This document shows positions 16,861-25,010 of a stretch of 64,000 nt of DNA, piece after piece. The notes under the pieces are model-generated. The model did not search any database. It was not told the DNA's origin and saw nothing but the letters and a program-made list of their open reading frames with translations. Every line of letters starts with the position of its first letter. Position 1 is the first letter of the stretch. Both the position numbers and the translations under genes were made by a program. The stretch comes from CAJWKT01 sp964465375. Its GTDB lineage: Bacteria > Pseudomonadota > Gammaproteobacteria > Steroidobacterales > Rariloculaceae. Where the stretch lies: assembly GCA_964465375.1 (NCBI GenBank), contig CAYXIJ010000007.1:1-64000 (forward strand), written 5' to 3'.

Positions 16861-18121
16861 TGTCGCCCCCCATCTCCATCACTACATCACGCATTGCCAT
16901 GTCGGCACGTTCTACAGCCTCCGCGATATCTTTCTCCGTAATAACAGTTGATAAAGCAATCATGCCCCGTGGCGCGATGAATAACCCATGATTCATGCAG
17001 GCAATATGAAATTTCTCAATCAACTCTCCATCCTCGCGGACGTTAGAAGACCGGGGAGCCGCTTCGCTGAAGTAGAGATTCAAACAGGACCCATGATGGT
17101 TTACCGACAAAGGCAATCCATGCTTGTTCGAAGCACGGATCAACCCCGCCTGTAGTAATCCCCGCAGCTGGTCCATCTGCTCGATACGCTTTACGGTTAG
17201 CTCCCGCAAGGATACCTCGCCCGCAGCCATTGTTACTGGGTTCCCGTTAAAAGTGCCGGTGTGAAAAATTTTCATGTCATAAGGATTAAAAATTTGTAGC
17301 AGTTCTGCGCGACCACCCACCGCACCGACAGGGAACCCTCCCCCAATGATCTTGCCCAGCATGGTCAGGTCTGGCTCAATACCAATGGCTCCCTGGCACC
17401 CGCCAACTGCGAATCGCAGGGTGAGCACTTCGTCGAGAACGAATAGTGCACCAACCTTGTGTGCGGCCGCCCTGACTTCGTGGAGAAAATCCGGTTCACC
17501 GCGAATGACCCCGCTAGCACCCAGTACCGGTTCTAGGAACACAGCCGCAATGTCATTTCCGTGTTCGCCCAGCACGGCCGCAAAGTCTGCTGGGTCATTG
17601 TAGGTTGCCAGGTGAGTAAGTGGCCCTTCCTTGCCAAAGAAACCAATTCCGAACTCGAGTGCCGACCCATGGTAGCCCCACCGTGCCATTAACAGTTTGT
17701 TTCTACCGGTAATGATCCGGGCAATGGTAAATGCGAGTACGCCAGCTTCGGACCCTGAATTCGTAAAGCGGACCTGCTCAATGGCAGGCACCCGATCGAT
17801 GATCAGCTCAGCAAGGCGGTTCTGAGGTTCGTTAGCGGCAGCCCACCCGGTACCGTCGCTGATTTGTCTGCGCGCTGCCTCTACGATGGGAGGATATGCG
17901 TGTCCATGGACCATTGCCGTGTAATTATTGATCAGATCAAGATATTCATGACCATCGAGATCCCAAAAGCGAGGGCCCGTGCCACGCTTGATCGTGAGGG
18001 GGTAGGGTTCCCAGTAGGATGCCTGCCGCGACGTTCCACTCGGCATCAGATTAGTTGCCTTTTTGTATAAGTCAGCACTTGACCGGGTGCGCTCGAAATA
18101 CGCTGCGCGAATCGCAGACAT
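16844..18121 (-). CDS. Class III aminotransferase, beta-phenylalanine aminotransferase-like
   Basis: From ATG 18121, preceded by AGAGGA, a 425-residue PLP enzyme; the frame is open to GTG 18220. Fold-type I class III motifs: FTNSGSEAG, DEVLTLRF (Asp230 for the PLP nitrogen) and the Schiff-base Lys257 in TMLGKIIGGG. It differs from glutamate-1-semialdehyde aminomutase and, as I recall the sequence, resembles Variovorax beta-phenylalanine aminotransferase along its length. Shared stretches include PYPLTIKRG/PFPLTIARG, IEQVRFTNSGSEA, and the Arg in TSR (Arg32), at the place of the carboxylate-binding Arg41 of that enzyme. The expected reaction is removal of a beta-amino group to give a 3-oxo acid. 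First gene of the set; divergent from the Lrp regulator. Confidence 0.85.
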   Translation of the reverse strand: MSAIRAAYFERTRSSADLYKKATNLMPSGTSRQASYWEPYPLTIKRGTGPRFWDLDGHEYLDLINNYTAMVHGHAYPPIVEAARRQISDGTGWAAANEPQNRLAELIIDRVPAIEQVRFTNSGSEAGVLAFTIARIITGRNKLLMARWGYHGSALEFGIGFFGKEGPLTHLATYNDPADFAAVLGEHGNDIAAVFLEPVLGASGVIRGEPDFLHEVRAAAHKVGALFVLDEVLTLRFAVGGCQGAIGIEPDLTMLGKIIGGGFPVGAVGGRAELLQIFNPYDMKIFHTGTFNGNPVTMAAGEVSLRELTVKRIEQMDQLRGLLQAGLIRASNKHGLPLSVNHHGSCLNLYFSEAAPRSSNVREDGELIEKFHIACMNHGLFIAPRGMIALSTVITEKDIAEAVERADMAMRDVVMEMGGDNVRKG

Positions 18122-18254
18122 AAAGCCAGTTCCTCTACCAGTTATAGGCGCATCCCCTTGTGGCGACGCCTGAAGAAGCTCTCCGCTCGCGGACATGGCC
18201 ACAGCTGATTTAATGAGCACTTACAAACAATATATCACTACAAAGATAAATATG

Positions 18255-18295
18255 TTGATATTCTTATTTTAATAGTCCATTATTTTGATATTTTA
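18255..18295. promoter_or_regulatory. Two direct TTGATATT repeats in the aminotransferase/lrp divergent region
   Basis: TTGATATTCTT at 18255-18265 and TTGATATTTTA at 18285-18295 are direct repeats 30 bases apart, about three helical turns, in an AT-rich stretch between the divergent aminotransferase and the Lrp/AsnC gene. Lrp-family octamers bind AT-rich sites on one face of DNA, so these are candidate operator half-sites. AT-richness alone could produce such a repeat, hence the low confidence. Confidence 0.3.
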
Positions 18296-18326
18296 TTGCT
18301 TATTTATAAATCTTTTTGAAATTATA

Positions 18327-18785
18327 ATGCTAAATAATCTGGATAACACCGATCGTAAAATTCTGGTAAAGCTTCAAAAAGAAGGAAGGCTGCCCATCGT
18401 AGACCTAGCGCAGCAAGTCGGTCTGTCACCTTCGCCTTGCCTCAGACGGGTAAGACGACTGGAACAACAGGGTGTGATCAAAGGCTACGGCGCATACATT
18501 GATCACCATAAAGTAGACATGGATATCGTTGGTTATATCGAAGTCAACCTAGATCAAGCAGACGCAGAAGGTTTCCATGAGGCAGTACTGAAAGAACCTG
18601 CAATCGTTGAATGCTACGCGCTATCAGGTAGCTTTGACTGTCTTCTTAAGGTGGCGGTTTCGGATCTTGAGGCGTTTGGGAAACTAACAATGCAGGAAAT
18701 TCTAAGATACCCCGGAGTGAAGAGTATTACTTCAAGTTTGATCCTGCGGTCTTTAAAAGAGCAAGTTGGATTCCCGATCCCTTAG
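18327..18785 (+). CDS. Lrp/AsnC-family transcriptional regulator
   Basis: A 152-residue regulator from ATG 18327 (an earlier in-frame TTG at 18285 adds an unlikely hydrophobic leader). The N-terminal helix-turn-helix reads LDNTDRKILVKLQKEGR, then LAQQVGLSPSPCLRRVRRLE, the classic Lrp recognition helix. A RAM domain follows, including HEAVLKEPAIVECYALSGSF, the usual ligand-binding region, then DCLLKVAV. The family senses amino acids. Its divergent position suggests it controls the aminotransferase-thiolase-lyase set in response to an amino acid such as phenylalanine, tyrosine or a beta-isomer; this is inference. Confidence 0.92.
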   Translation: MLNNLDNTDRKILVKLQKEGRLPIVDLAQQVGLSPSPCLRRVRRLEQQGVIKGYGAYIDHHKVDMDIVGYIEVNLDQADAEGFHEAVLKEPAIVECYALSGSFDCLLKVAVSDLEAFGKLTMQEILRYPGVKSITSSLILRSLKEQVGFPIP

Positions 18786-18867
18786 GCTCGCCAGACTTAT
18801 CGTGAATTCTATTTAAGAATGCCGCTCGATCTTTCTGGGATGGTAGTTACTAAAAAAGAAAGTATCC

Positions 18868-19719
18868 CTAGAAACAACCCGCCTGATAATCGGCAAATGC
18901 CTGACGAATTTCCTCCTCAGTATTCATCACGAAAGGCCCGTACCTCGCAACCGGCTCATTGCAAGGCCTCCCAGCTACCAAAATTATTCGGGCTCCAGTA
19001 GAGCCACCACTGAGATCAATATGTGAGCCGGAACCGAGGACAGCTAACTGGTTTTGCTTCGCCCTGGGAGATTTCAATCCCAGCTGGATGGAGCCTTCGT
19101 AAACGTATATGAAAGCGTTGTATTTTATTGGTAATGGAATCAGTACTGATTTGGCAGCCTCAAGCGTCAGGTCAAGAAAAATAGGATCGGTACTGATACC
19201 CTGGACGGGACCTGTAGCTCCACTAAATTCACCAGCTACGACACGTGCACGCACTCCTGGTTCTGGAACGACTTCAGGTATTTCTTGGGCTGGAATATCC
19301 TGATAGCGAGGCTCAGTTAATTTCTTGCTAGCCGGAAGGTTCACCCAGAGCTGGAACCCCCACATTAATCCGTTCTCCTGTTCGGGCAACTCTGAATGTA
19401 CAATACCGCGCCCTGCTGTCATCCACTGCACACTACCCGGACCCAAGAGACCGCTGTTGCCCTTATTATCTGCATGCCTCATGCGACCGGCCAACATGTA
19501 AGTTACCGTTTCAAAACCACGGTGCGGGTGGTCAGGAAAACCCGCAATATAATCATTAGGGTCGTCAGATCTAATTTCATCCAGAAGAAGAAACGGATCT
19601 AGATAGGATAGCTCACTGGTTCCCAACAACCGAGTTAAATGAACCCCAGCACCGTCACTGGTCGCGTGACCATTAACAACCTTTACTATTTGCCGACCGT
19701 TTACATTATCTGATGTCAT
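18868..19719 (-). CDS. Pirin-family bicupin protein
   Basis: A 283-residue pirin. The N-terminal cupin has the conserved metal site: FPDHPHRGFETVTYML supplies two His, and GRGIVHSE supplies another His and a Glu. The C-terminal cupin begins after about residue 150 and carries YNAFIYVYEGSIQLG. Bacterial pirins include quercetinase-like dioxygenases and modulators of central metabolism, so a specific reaction cannot be given. Typical family length; cytoplasmic. It is convergent with the Lrp gene and downstream of the amidase on the same strand. Confidence 0.92.
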   Translation of the reverse strand: MTSDNVNGRQIVKVVNGHATSDGAGVHLTRLLGTSELSYLDPFLLLDEIRSDDPNDYIAGFPDHPHRGFETVTYMLAGRMRHADNKGNSGLLGPGSVQWMTAGRGIVHSELPEQENGLMWGFQLWVNLPASKKLTEPRYQDIPAQEIPEVVPEPGVRARVVAGEFSGATGPVQGISTDPIFLDLTLEAAKSVLIPLPIKYNAFIYVYEGSIQLGLKSPRAKQNQLAVLGSGSHIDLSGGSTGARIILVAGRPCNEPVARYGPFVMNTEEEIRQAFADYQAGCF

Positions 19720-19804
19720 TACAATTTTTGGTTGAAGACTCGATAGCTGCCCAAGATAATTACAAAATAGACCGGCCTAACTATAGAAATATCCGCATCA
19801 GGGA

Positions 19805-21334
19805 CTACGCATTCTGAGCGATATCTGGTTGCTGTCGCGCATATCCCGTCGCTTGCTCAAATGCGTAAGCCAACTGTAACACCTCAAAATCCCGATGTCG
19901 GCGGCCAACTATCTGCAGGCCAATTGGTAACCCATCAGGTGTGAACCCACAAGGTACGGAGATGGCGGGCAATCCAGTGCAAGTGATGGCATAACAAGTC
20001 GCCATCCAATCGATATAGGTTTCCATGGGAATACCATTGATCTCTCTTATCCAATCAATTTCCACTGAGAACGGCGCAACCTGGGAAACGGGCAGAACCA
20101 GAAAATCATATTTTTCCAGGAAGGATGCAACACGCCTGTAAAGTTCGGTGCGCTGGGCCTCTGCTTCAGCAATATCCCGACTTGTGAGATTGAGCCCTTG
20201 CTCTATATTCCAAACGACGGTGTCTTTGAGGAGACCCTGATGCTGTTTATATTCATCGCGTAAATTTGAAGCGTAACTAGCTGCTCGTAGCGTTTGAAAA
20301 ATTTTATCCGCTCCCGAAAAATCTGGCTCGCCATTTTCTGTTCGACAACCAAGATCTTCAAATGTACTACGGGAAGCATTACAGACTTCATTAACTGCGG
20401 GCTCCACGCTATAGAGACCTAAATTCTCACTCCAAGCAATTGTCGTACCTTGAAAGTCCCTTGCTAAAGGACTGAGAAATTCATCTCCTGGTTCCAGGAG
20501 AGAAATAGGATCACGAAAATCGGGGCCTGCCATTACCGACATCAGCAAAGCCACATCAAGTACTGTCCTCGCCATGGGACCTTGTACCGGCAAGGTATTC
20601 CATGCCCGGGTGGCCAAGCGCGGTATTCGTCCTGGAGAAGGCCGAAACCCGACAACATTACAAAAACTTGCAGGATTGCGCAGGGAACCACCAAGATCAC
20701 TCCCGTCAGCAAGAGGTACCATCCCGCAAGCCAAAGCTACCGCTGCACCACCACTACTTCCACCGCAGGTCTTGGAAAGATCATAGGGATTGCGCGTCAC
20801 TCCAAAAACCTCGTTGTATGTCTGGGAACCCGCGCCGAATTCGGGTGTGTTGGTTTTGCCAATAATTATCGCGCCAGCTTTCTTCAGTCTCTCCACAAAC
20901 AACTCATCGGTTTCAGGCACAAAATTTTTATAGATTGGAGAGCCGAAGGTTGTACGTATTCCGCTGGTCAGAGCCAAGTCTTTAACCGCAAAGGGAAATC
21001 CATGCAAAAGTCCTGGCACTTGTCCTTTATTGAGCAAGCTGTCTGCATTGCGAGCTTCTGTAAGCAACTCATGTCTAGGCCGTAGTGTTGGAATTGCATT
21101 GACCAGCGGATTCAACCGTTCAATCTGATCAAGAAAAAACTCCATGACCTCGACTGCAGTCACCTCTCGGCTGCGGAGCATGCGCGCCAATATATTCGCA
21201 TCAACAAAGTTCAAATTGTTCAATTCTTGAGCTCTCGCTTCTCCGCCAGTCATACCACCCACCATTACCGCTGACAATCCTGACAAAAAACGCCGCCGTG
21301 ACAAGTTTCTCTGTGGTTTTATAGTAGCTTCCAC
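19805..21334 (-). CDS. Tat-exported amidase (amidase signature family)
   Basis: A 509-residue amidase with a twin-arginine signal (LSRRRFLSGLSAVMVGG, residues 11 to 27), so it is exported folded. The Ser-cisSer-Lys triad is visible: the Lys in FPFAVKDLA near residue 118, the cis-Ser and nucleophile Ser in the glycine/serine block CGGSSGGAAVALACG near residue 190, and DGSDLGGSLRNPASF. The end block GLPAISVPCGFTPDGLPIGL is also typical. It hydrolyses an amide bond in an unknown periplasmic substrate. GatA at 42375 is the paralogue without a signal. The selenoprotein-like gene lies 29 bases upstream on the same strand, so the two could share a transcript. Confidence 0.92.
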   Translation of the reverse strand: MEATIKPQRNLSRRRFLSGLSAVMVGGMTGGEARAQELNNLNFVDANILARMLRSREVTAVEVMEFFLDQIERLNPLVNAIPTLRPRHELLTEARNADSLLNKGQVPGLLHGFPFAVKDLALTSGIRTTFGSPIYKNFVPETDELFVERLKKAGAIIIGKTNTPEFGAGSQTYNEVFGVTRNPYDLSKTCGGSSGGAAVALACGMVPLADGSDLGGSLRNPASFCNVVGFRPSPGRIPRLATRAWNTLPVQGPMARTVLDVALLMSVMAGPDFRDPISLLEPGDEFLSPLARDFQGTTIAWSENLGLYSVEPAVNEVCNASRSTFEDLGCRTENGEPDFSGADKIFQTLRAASYASNLRDEYKQHQGLLKDTVVWNIEQGLNLTSRDIAEAEAQRTELYRRVASFLEKYDFLVLPVSQVAPFSVEIDWIREINGIPMETYIDWMATCYAITCTGLPAISVPCGFTPDGLPIGLQIVGRRHRDFEVLQLAYAFEQATGYARQQPDIAQNA

Positions 21335-21363
21335 GGAACCAACAGGCCCTCCCCCTCTCCCAT

Positions 21364-21597
21364 CTAAGGTATATCTGGTAGCTCGCCTAAGAGAGTAAAA
21401 ATCTCTGAAGTCTCTGGAAAGCGGTTTTCCTTATGTTTAGAGAATATCAGCTGACCATTTGCAACAACGTCAAACACCCCGCCCCCACCCCTGATGAGCT
21501 CAATATCGGCCCCAAGTTGGCCTGCGAGCTCAGCCTCCAAACTGGAAGCCCTAGGTAGGTAATTTCACTTTTCACAGTATTTGATCAAAATCTTCAT
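21364..21597 (-). CDS. SelT/SelW/SelH (Rdx) family protein with in-frame UGA: probable selenoprotein
   Basis: Reading from ATG 21597 gives 77 codons ending at TAG 21364, with one in-frame TGA at codon 11 (21567-21565). Written with U at that codon the protein begins MKILIKYCEKUNYLPRAS. The rest matches Rdx proteins: LEAELAGQLGADIELIRG, then GGGGVFDVVANGQLIFSKH and NRFPET. The family active site is CxxC or CxxU followed by x-Y/W-x-x-R-A; here the UGA falls exactly on the second redox position (C8-E-K-U11). That placement argues for selenocysteine over a random nonsense mutation. A hairpin follows the UGA (separate entry). The ribosome-binding site is a modest AGAGAAG. Ordinary gene finding breaks it into pieces too short to call. 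Likely a small cytosolic thiol-redox protein; function in bacteria unknown. Confidence 0.85.
21533..21549 (-). promoter_or_regulatory. Candidate bacterial SECIS hairpin
   Basis: In the mRNA sense, 15 bases after the UGA, GCTTCC and GGAGGC pair (six pairs, one G-U, extendable by one more G-U) around a five-base loop AGTTT. The loop begins 21 bases after the UGA and contains GU, the element SelB reads in the E. coli fdhF SECIS loop. Distance, size and loop suit a bacterial SECIS inside the coding region. Pairing was judged by eye, without an energy calculation. Confidence 0.55.
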
Positions 21598-21724
21598 ATA
21601 GATCTTCTCTCGTCTTCCCTAACCTTAACTCTGCGCAAGTAGAAAAACCAACTAACTAAACTCACCATTTATTCCAGTTTAATTTCAATGCACACCACTC
21701 CTAACCATTAGCGGCGGTGGACAC

Positions 21725-22042
21725 CTAATCCGAGTCGGGGCCTCGGGGCCCACCAAAGTGCCTAGAACTATTTCCCTCGGCTGATTTAAGCGGCATTGTA
21801 TGCTTATATAATACAAACACAGCAATCCCCACCAGCAAAGGTATTGGATTGAGTATTGTAATGGCGCCCAGCACAGAGCCGAGTATCAAAAATGCCTCGA
21901 TAAGCCCATGTATTCCAGGAAATTTCCTGGAGCGCCCAACTAGAGTACCGCAAGAAATACACCGGACAACAAAGAGTAAACTCAGAAACCTATTAATACT
22001 CTGCTCTGAACAGGCTGGACAAATACATTTCAAAACACTCAT
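21725..22042 (-). CDS. Small membrane protein with zinc-ribbon-like Cys pairs
   Basis: About 105 residues from ATG 22042 (an in-frame GTG lies at 22060). The N-terminus has CICPAC and, about 25 residues later, CISCG, a treble of short Cys motifs that could hold one zinc. Two hydrophobic segments follow (FLILGSVLGAITIL and LLVGIAVFVLYK), then a polar tail rich in Gly, Pro and Arg. I do not recognise the family. The architecture, a zinc ribbon plus two membrane helices, occurs in several DUF groups of proteobacteria. It is an independent gene, divergent from the small protein at 22197. Confidence 0.6.
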   Translation of the reverse strand: MSVLKCICPACSEQSINRFLSLLFVVRCISCGTLVGRSRKFPGIHGLIEAFLILGSVLGAITILNPIPLLVGIAVFVLYKHTMPLKSAEGNSSRHFGGPRGPDSD

Positions 22043-22196
22043 AGTCGCGTATGATGTCACCTGAAAACAAGCAAGCCAAACAAAATAGTTATAATGATGC
22101 GGTCCTAACTGTGATTAAGTGGGGCCTACTCAGATAACTTGAGACTTGCCGCTCATAGGAAAAATTGATGTTTTGGTTTTTTTGGGAGCAAAGTAC

Positions 22197-22406
22197 ATGA
22201 CATTGTGGAAAATTATTTCAGTATCAACCATCTCGGCAATACTGCTATTGGGATCAATTTTTGCTAACGCCCAAGGAGTTGCAGATCAATTAACTGACAG
22301 TATGACTTCAGGCATTAATCTCGCTGCCTTAAGCTTTCTGATCTCAACTGGATCATACCTTATGGCCATCTACATCCTTTCGAAAGTACTGAAACGGTTT
22401 GTTTAA
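22197..22406 (+). CDS. Small two-helix membrane protein, unknown
   Basis: A 69-residue protein from ATG 22197, with GGGAG eight bases upstream; the frame is open back to 22146. The N-terminal segment ISVSTISAILLLGSIFANA is a signal peptide or membrane anchor with a possible cleavage after NA-QG. A second hydrophobic stretch near the C-terminus (LSFLISTGSYLMAIYIL) ends in a basic tail. No family recognised. Coding is supported by the ribosome-binding site and by the hydrophobicity pattern only. Confidence 0.5.
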   Translation: MTLWKIISVSTISAILLLGSIFANAQGVADQLTDSMTSGINLAALSFLISTGSYLMAIYILSKVLKRFV

Positions 22407-22763
22407 AAAAATTTCCAAGCCAATCAATTTCATAAATGCATGCTCTTCTTTGTCTTTGAAAGAAACTTAACCAGTCAGGCTTTACTTTTCGCACTTAAAG
22501 GAACGGTGCCAACGTAACAGAAAACACTAAAGGAGAGGGAGTTGGCTACCGGATCTATGCCACTGAGTCAGAGGCGCCGAAGACGGCATTGATTTTGGGG
22601 CGGATTAGGAAGACTCGGCCAAGCTAAAGCATAAGCACCGTTACTTCTCGGTCAGAACGATAGACTCTTCCACCAGCTCAATAGCACATTCCTTTTCTTC
22701 TCTTTCTCTTTGCTCATCCGAAGACAGCAGATGTTATCACCGCTGGTATTGTTGTGGTGGGTG
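22407..22763. other. Intergenic stretch without a clear gene
   Basis: Two start-less open stretches converge here: plus strand 22499-22627 (41 codons, including GVGYRIYATESEAP) and minus strand 22641-22727 (a Glu-rich 28 codons, including ECAIELVEESIVL). Both look mildly protein-like but have no usable start codon, so they may be gene remnants. No RNA gene or clear terminator is visible. Confidence 0.4.
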
Positions 22764-23618
22764 TTATGTTGGTGAGAACAGACTCGTCATCAAGGCAGTC
22801 AGCGTCAATACACTCACAATAAGACACCATTCCACGGCAACGGATCGGCGAAATGAAATCAGAGAGGCGCCCCTTCCGGCCGCGATCGCTGGACTAAAGC
22901 GCCATTTGTTAAGGGCAGCGAGACCCATCAGCAAACCGAATCCTGCCACCTTAGCGACGAGTGAGAGGCCGTATGCCGTCCACAGATTGTTCAGCTCCTC
23001 CAATAGGAAAATCGACATTACCAATCCGGCGATGAAGATAATTGGCACCAGCCATGCAGCGATCGACGAAAACTCCTCTATAACTAATGCAATCTCCTTG
23101 GCTGACTCTCGTGCCGATGCCATATAGAGAGGTAGGAGAGCACCAAACCAAAAAGCGATGATCAGCAAATGGATGACTAATAACGCGACTAAAACCCAGC
23201 GTTGATCGTGCGCGGCCGTGTGCCCCATTACCCCAAAGGAAACAACAACGAGCGTCGCACCAATAAGGCTGACTGCCTCTCCCAAACGATTCAGCTTTAA
23301 CAATCCGAGTACCAGCATCACGAGCCCAAGGATCCTGATAGCGTTTGTCGCGCCAACGTCTGAGGTCAAGAGCATTACCTGCAAAGAACCATCGAACATC
23401 CCGGAAAAAGACCCTGTCATTCGTGCGGGCTGCATCAAATGATGGGCGACCGTAAAAAATCCACCCACGACTGCAACATCTGTGCCAAGCGAACGAACGG
23501 CGTTCGTGGATCTTACGAGGCTCCCTCCGAAAAGCCACAGAAACATTGCCACGCCAGCCGCCTGCAAGACAGTTACAAAACTGACAGCGCGCAAGCCGAT
23601 TGCAACAATATCAACCAT
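22764..23618 (-). CDS. copD: CopD-family copper-resistance membrane protein
   Basis: A 284-residue polytopic membrane protein from ATG 23618 (GGAG four bases upstream; the longer frame to 23729 adds an unlikely Cys-rich leader that overlaps copC). It has about eight hydrophobic segments, with His in conserved positions such as VAHHLMQPARMTGSF, VMGHTAAHDQRW and LLVIHLLIIAFWFGAL, the CopD/PcoD signature. It works with CopC to pass copper across the inner membrane. It starts 41 bases after copC on the same strand and is almost certainly co-transcribed. Confidence 0.88.
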   Translation of the reverse strand: MVDIVAIGLRAVSFVTVLQAAGVAMFLWLFGGSLVRSTNAVRSLGTDVAVVGGFFTVAHHLMQPARMTGSFSGMFDGSLQVMLLTSDVGATNAIRILGLVMLVLGLLKLNRLGEAVSLIGATLVVVSFGVMGHTAAHDQRWVLVALLVIHLLIIAFWFGALLPLYMASARESAKEIALVIEEFSSIAAWLVPIIFIAGLVMSIFLLEELNNLWTAYGLSLVAKVAGFGLLMGLAALNKWRFSPAIAAGRGASLISFRRSVAVEWCLIVSVLTLTALMTSLFSPT

Positions 23619-23659
23619 CACGCTCCAAAAGCATTTCAACCATCGGCTGGCTAATACTT

Positions 23660-24007
23660 CTAGGCGTCGGCAACAGTGAAACGGAATTCGCCCGAGACGA
23701 TGTGGGTATCTGCCCCGACAGCACGCCAACTCACGATGTACTCTCCGGGTGATAGGTCTGAAACACCGACCGCAAACCGTTCGTCTGGCTCACCCGGCAA
23801 TTCCAACGCTTGTTCTGCGCCTCCGCCTTCACGAATAGACACCGCCGTTAGTGTGACAGCCTCGGAAAAACCTAAAACGATCTCCTCCGGCGCAACTGTT
23901 ACTACAACCCCATCAGCTGGAATAGACTCCGACAGATAAGTGTGCGCCTGGCCCTGGAGGGCGAACAGCCCAACAGTACTGAGTAAGACCAACTTTAATT
24001 TTCTCAT
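23660..24007 (-). CDS. copC: CopC-family periplasmic copper-binding protein
   Basis: A 115-residue exported protein. The signal peptide ends at GQA, giving a mature N-terminus AHTYLSESIPADG; the first His there is the usual Cu(II) ligand of CopC/YobA proteins. The rest is the immunoglobulin-like fold with APEEIVLGFSEAV and YIVSWRAVGADTHIVSGEF, in which the D-x-H motif supplies the other ligands. There is no Met-rich Cu(I) loop, so it looks like the Cu(II)-only type. Good Shine-Dalgarno (AGGAG) before ATG 24007. First gene of the copCD pair. Confidence 0.92.
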   Translation of the reverse strand: MRKLKLVLLSTVGLFALQGQAHTYLSESIPADGVVVTVAPEEIVLGFSEAVTLTAVSIREGGGAEQALELPGEPDERFAVGVSDLSPGEYIVSWRAVGADTHIVSGEFRFTVADA

Positions 24008-24148
24008 ACGAGTCTCCTATCCATAAGATTGCTACTTTGTAGTATCTGTATGTATACCCTTGCCCAACCAATTCTTCGCCATTCTCGTGTTCCTCAGTCA
24101 ATATTGTCTAGAACCAAACCCGAAACCCAACGAAAAAGAGACTAATAA

Positions 24149-24270
24149 TCAGCGATCGAAAAATACGGTGCGAAACCTCGAATAGAGAGGACTGCCCAAT
24201 CCTCGTCACAAATATCACGAATACGCTAATGATTCGCATAGGCAATATACGTGGATTTTTCGATCGCTGA
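24149..24270. repeat. MITE-like element with 16-base perfect terminal inverted repeats
   Basis: TCAGCGATCGAAAAAT at 24149-24164 and its exact complement at 24255-24270 bound a 122-base segment in the gap between copC and the decayed NADP-binding gene. The interior has further short self-complementary pairs (GAGG/CCTC and CGAAT/ATTCG). No open frame and no obvious target duplication. It could be a small non-autonomous element or a long-armed regulatory structure. This accounts for most of the 24008-24293 gap; I see nothing else there. Confidence 0.5.
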
Positions 24271-24293
24271 GCGCAAATTAGAGGCAAATGTCC

Positions 24294-25010
24294 TTAATTC
24301 GGTATCCTTCGAAAATGATAGTTAAAGGGTGTTCACAAAGAACGAGCATTTCCCCAAATAAGCTACAAACCCTCCACAACATGAGCGTATCGAATTGGGC
24401 CAAGATCAACCGCCTCCAGTCCCATGCCTTCGATAATTGCCACTACTGTATCTTTTGCACCTTGATCACTGCCCACCAAGGGTACGGTAACGGGACCACC
24501 TGAAGAAGCGGGATCGACCATCGTCTCCCAGCTCATCGTATTAAATGCCTTTACAACCTTGGCTTCGGGCACCATGGCCTGAATTATCTCTGCATTGGAT
24601 GACGCAACGGCATAGTCTCGCAAACCATCGCTTGATATCACCCTTGGATTAGTAGGATCAATAACGATCTTGCCTGAAAGATCGCCCAGGTTGGGCAATA
24701 CCTCCTGAACGGCATTCCATGGTACCGCGAGAACAACTATGTCGGCTTGGGCTGATGCTGTCGCTTGGTCTGTCGCCAAAGCATCATTACCAGTACGTAA
24801 CAACAGTTCTCTTACTGCAGGTCGATCTGGGTTACGAGAGCCATATATAATTCGATGTCCCAATGCTGCAAATTCTGGTCCCAGCGCACTAGCCACTTTA
24901 CCAGTACCAATCATTGCCACAGTCTCTGCGACTACCGGTGCCACACCAACACTTCCTATCGCAACAAGTGAGCTAATAATCAGTGCCAGAAAACTTCTAG
25001 AAAATAACAT
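24294..25010 (-). pseudogene. Exported F420/NADP oxidoreductase-like protein (NpdG type), interrupted near the C-terminus
   Basis: From ATG 25010 the frame has a signal-like stretch ending at VVAET, then a Rossmann motif VAMIGTGKVASALGPEF, NPDRPAV, VVLAVPWNAV, and VVKAFNTMSWETM, the pattern of NADPH:F420 oxidoreductase-like proteins. The main frame stops at TAG 24365-24363 after VVEGL. Reading on in the same frame gives LIWGNARSL, a TGA (24335-24333), then TPFNYHFRR and a TAA at 24294, which looks like the family's usual C-terminal helix. Two stops inside recognisable sequence suggest a recently decayed gene, although the product to 24363 keeps the nucleotide-binding domain. The open frame extends upstream to 25118 with no ribosome-binding site I trust. 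Confidence 0.6.

Noticed and set aside
20582..21085. 167-codon plus-strand open frame inside the amidase
   Set aside because: Antisense to the well-supported amidase; composition is that of a shadow frame.
22499..22727. Two short convergent protein-like frames
   Set aside because: Neither has a start codon or ribosome-binding site and I recognise no family, so they are noted only in the intergenic entry.
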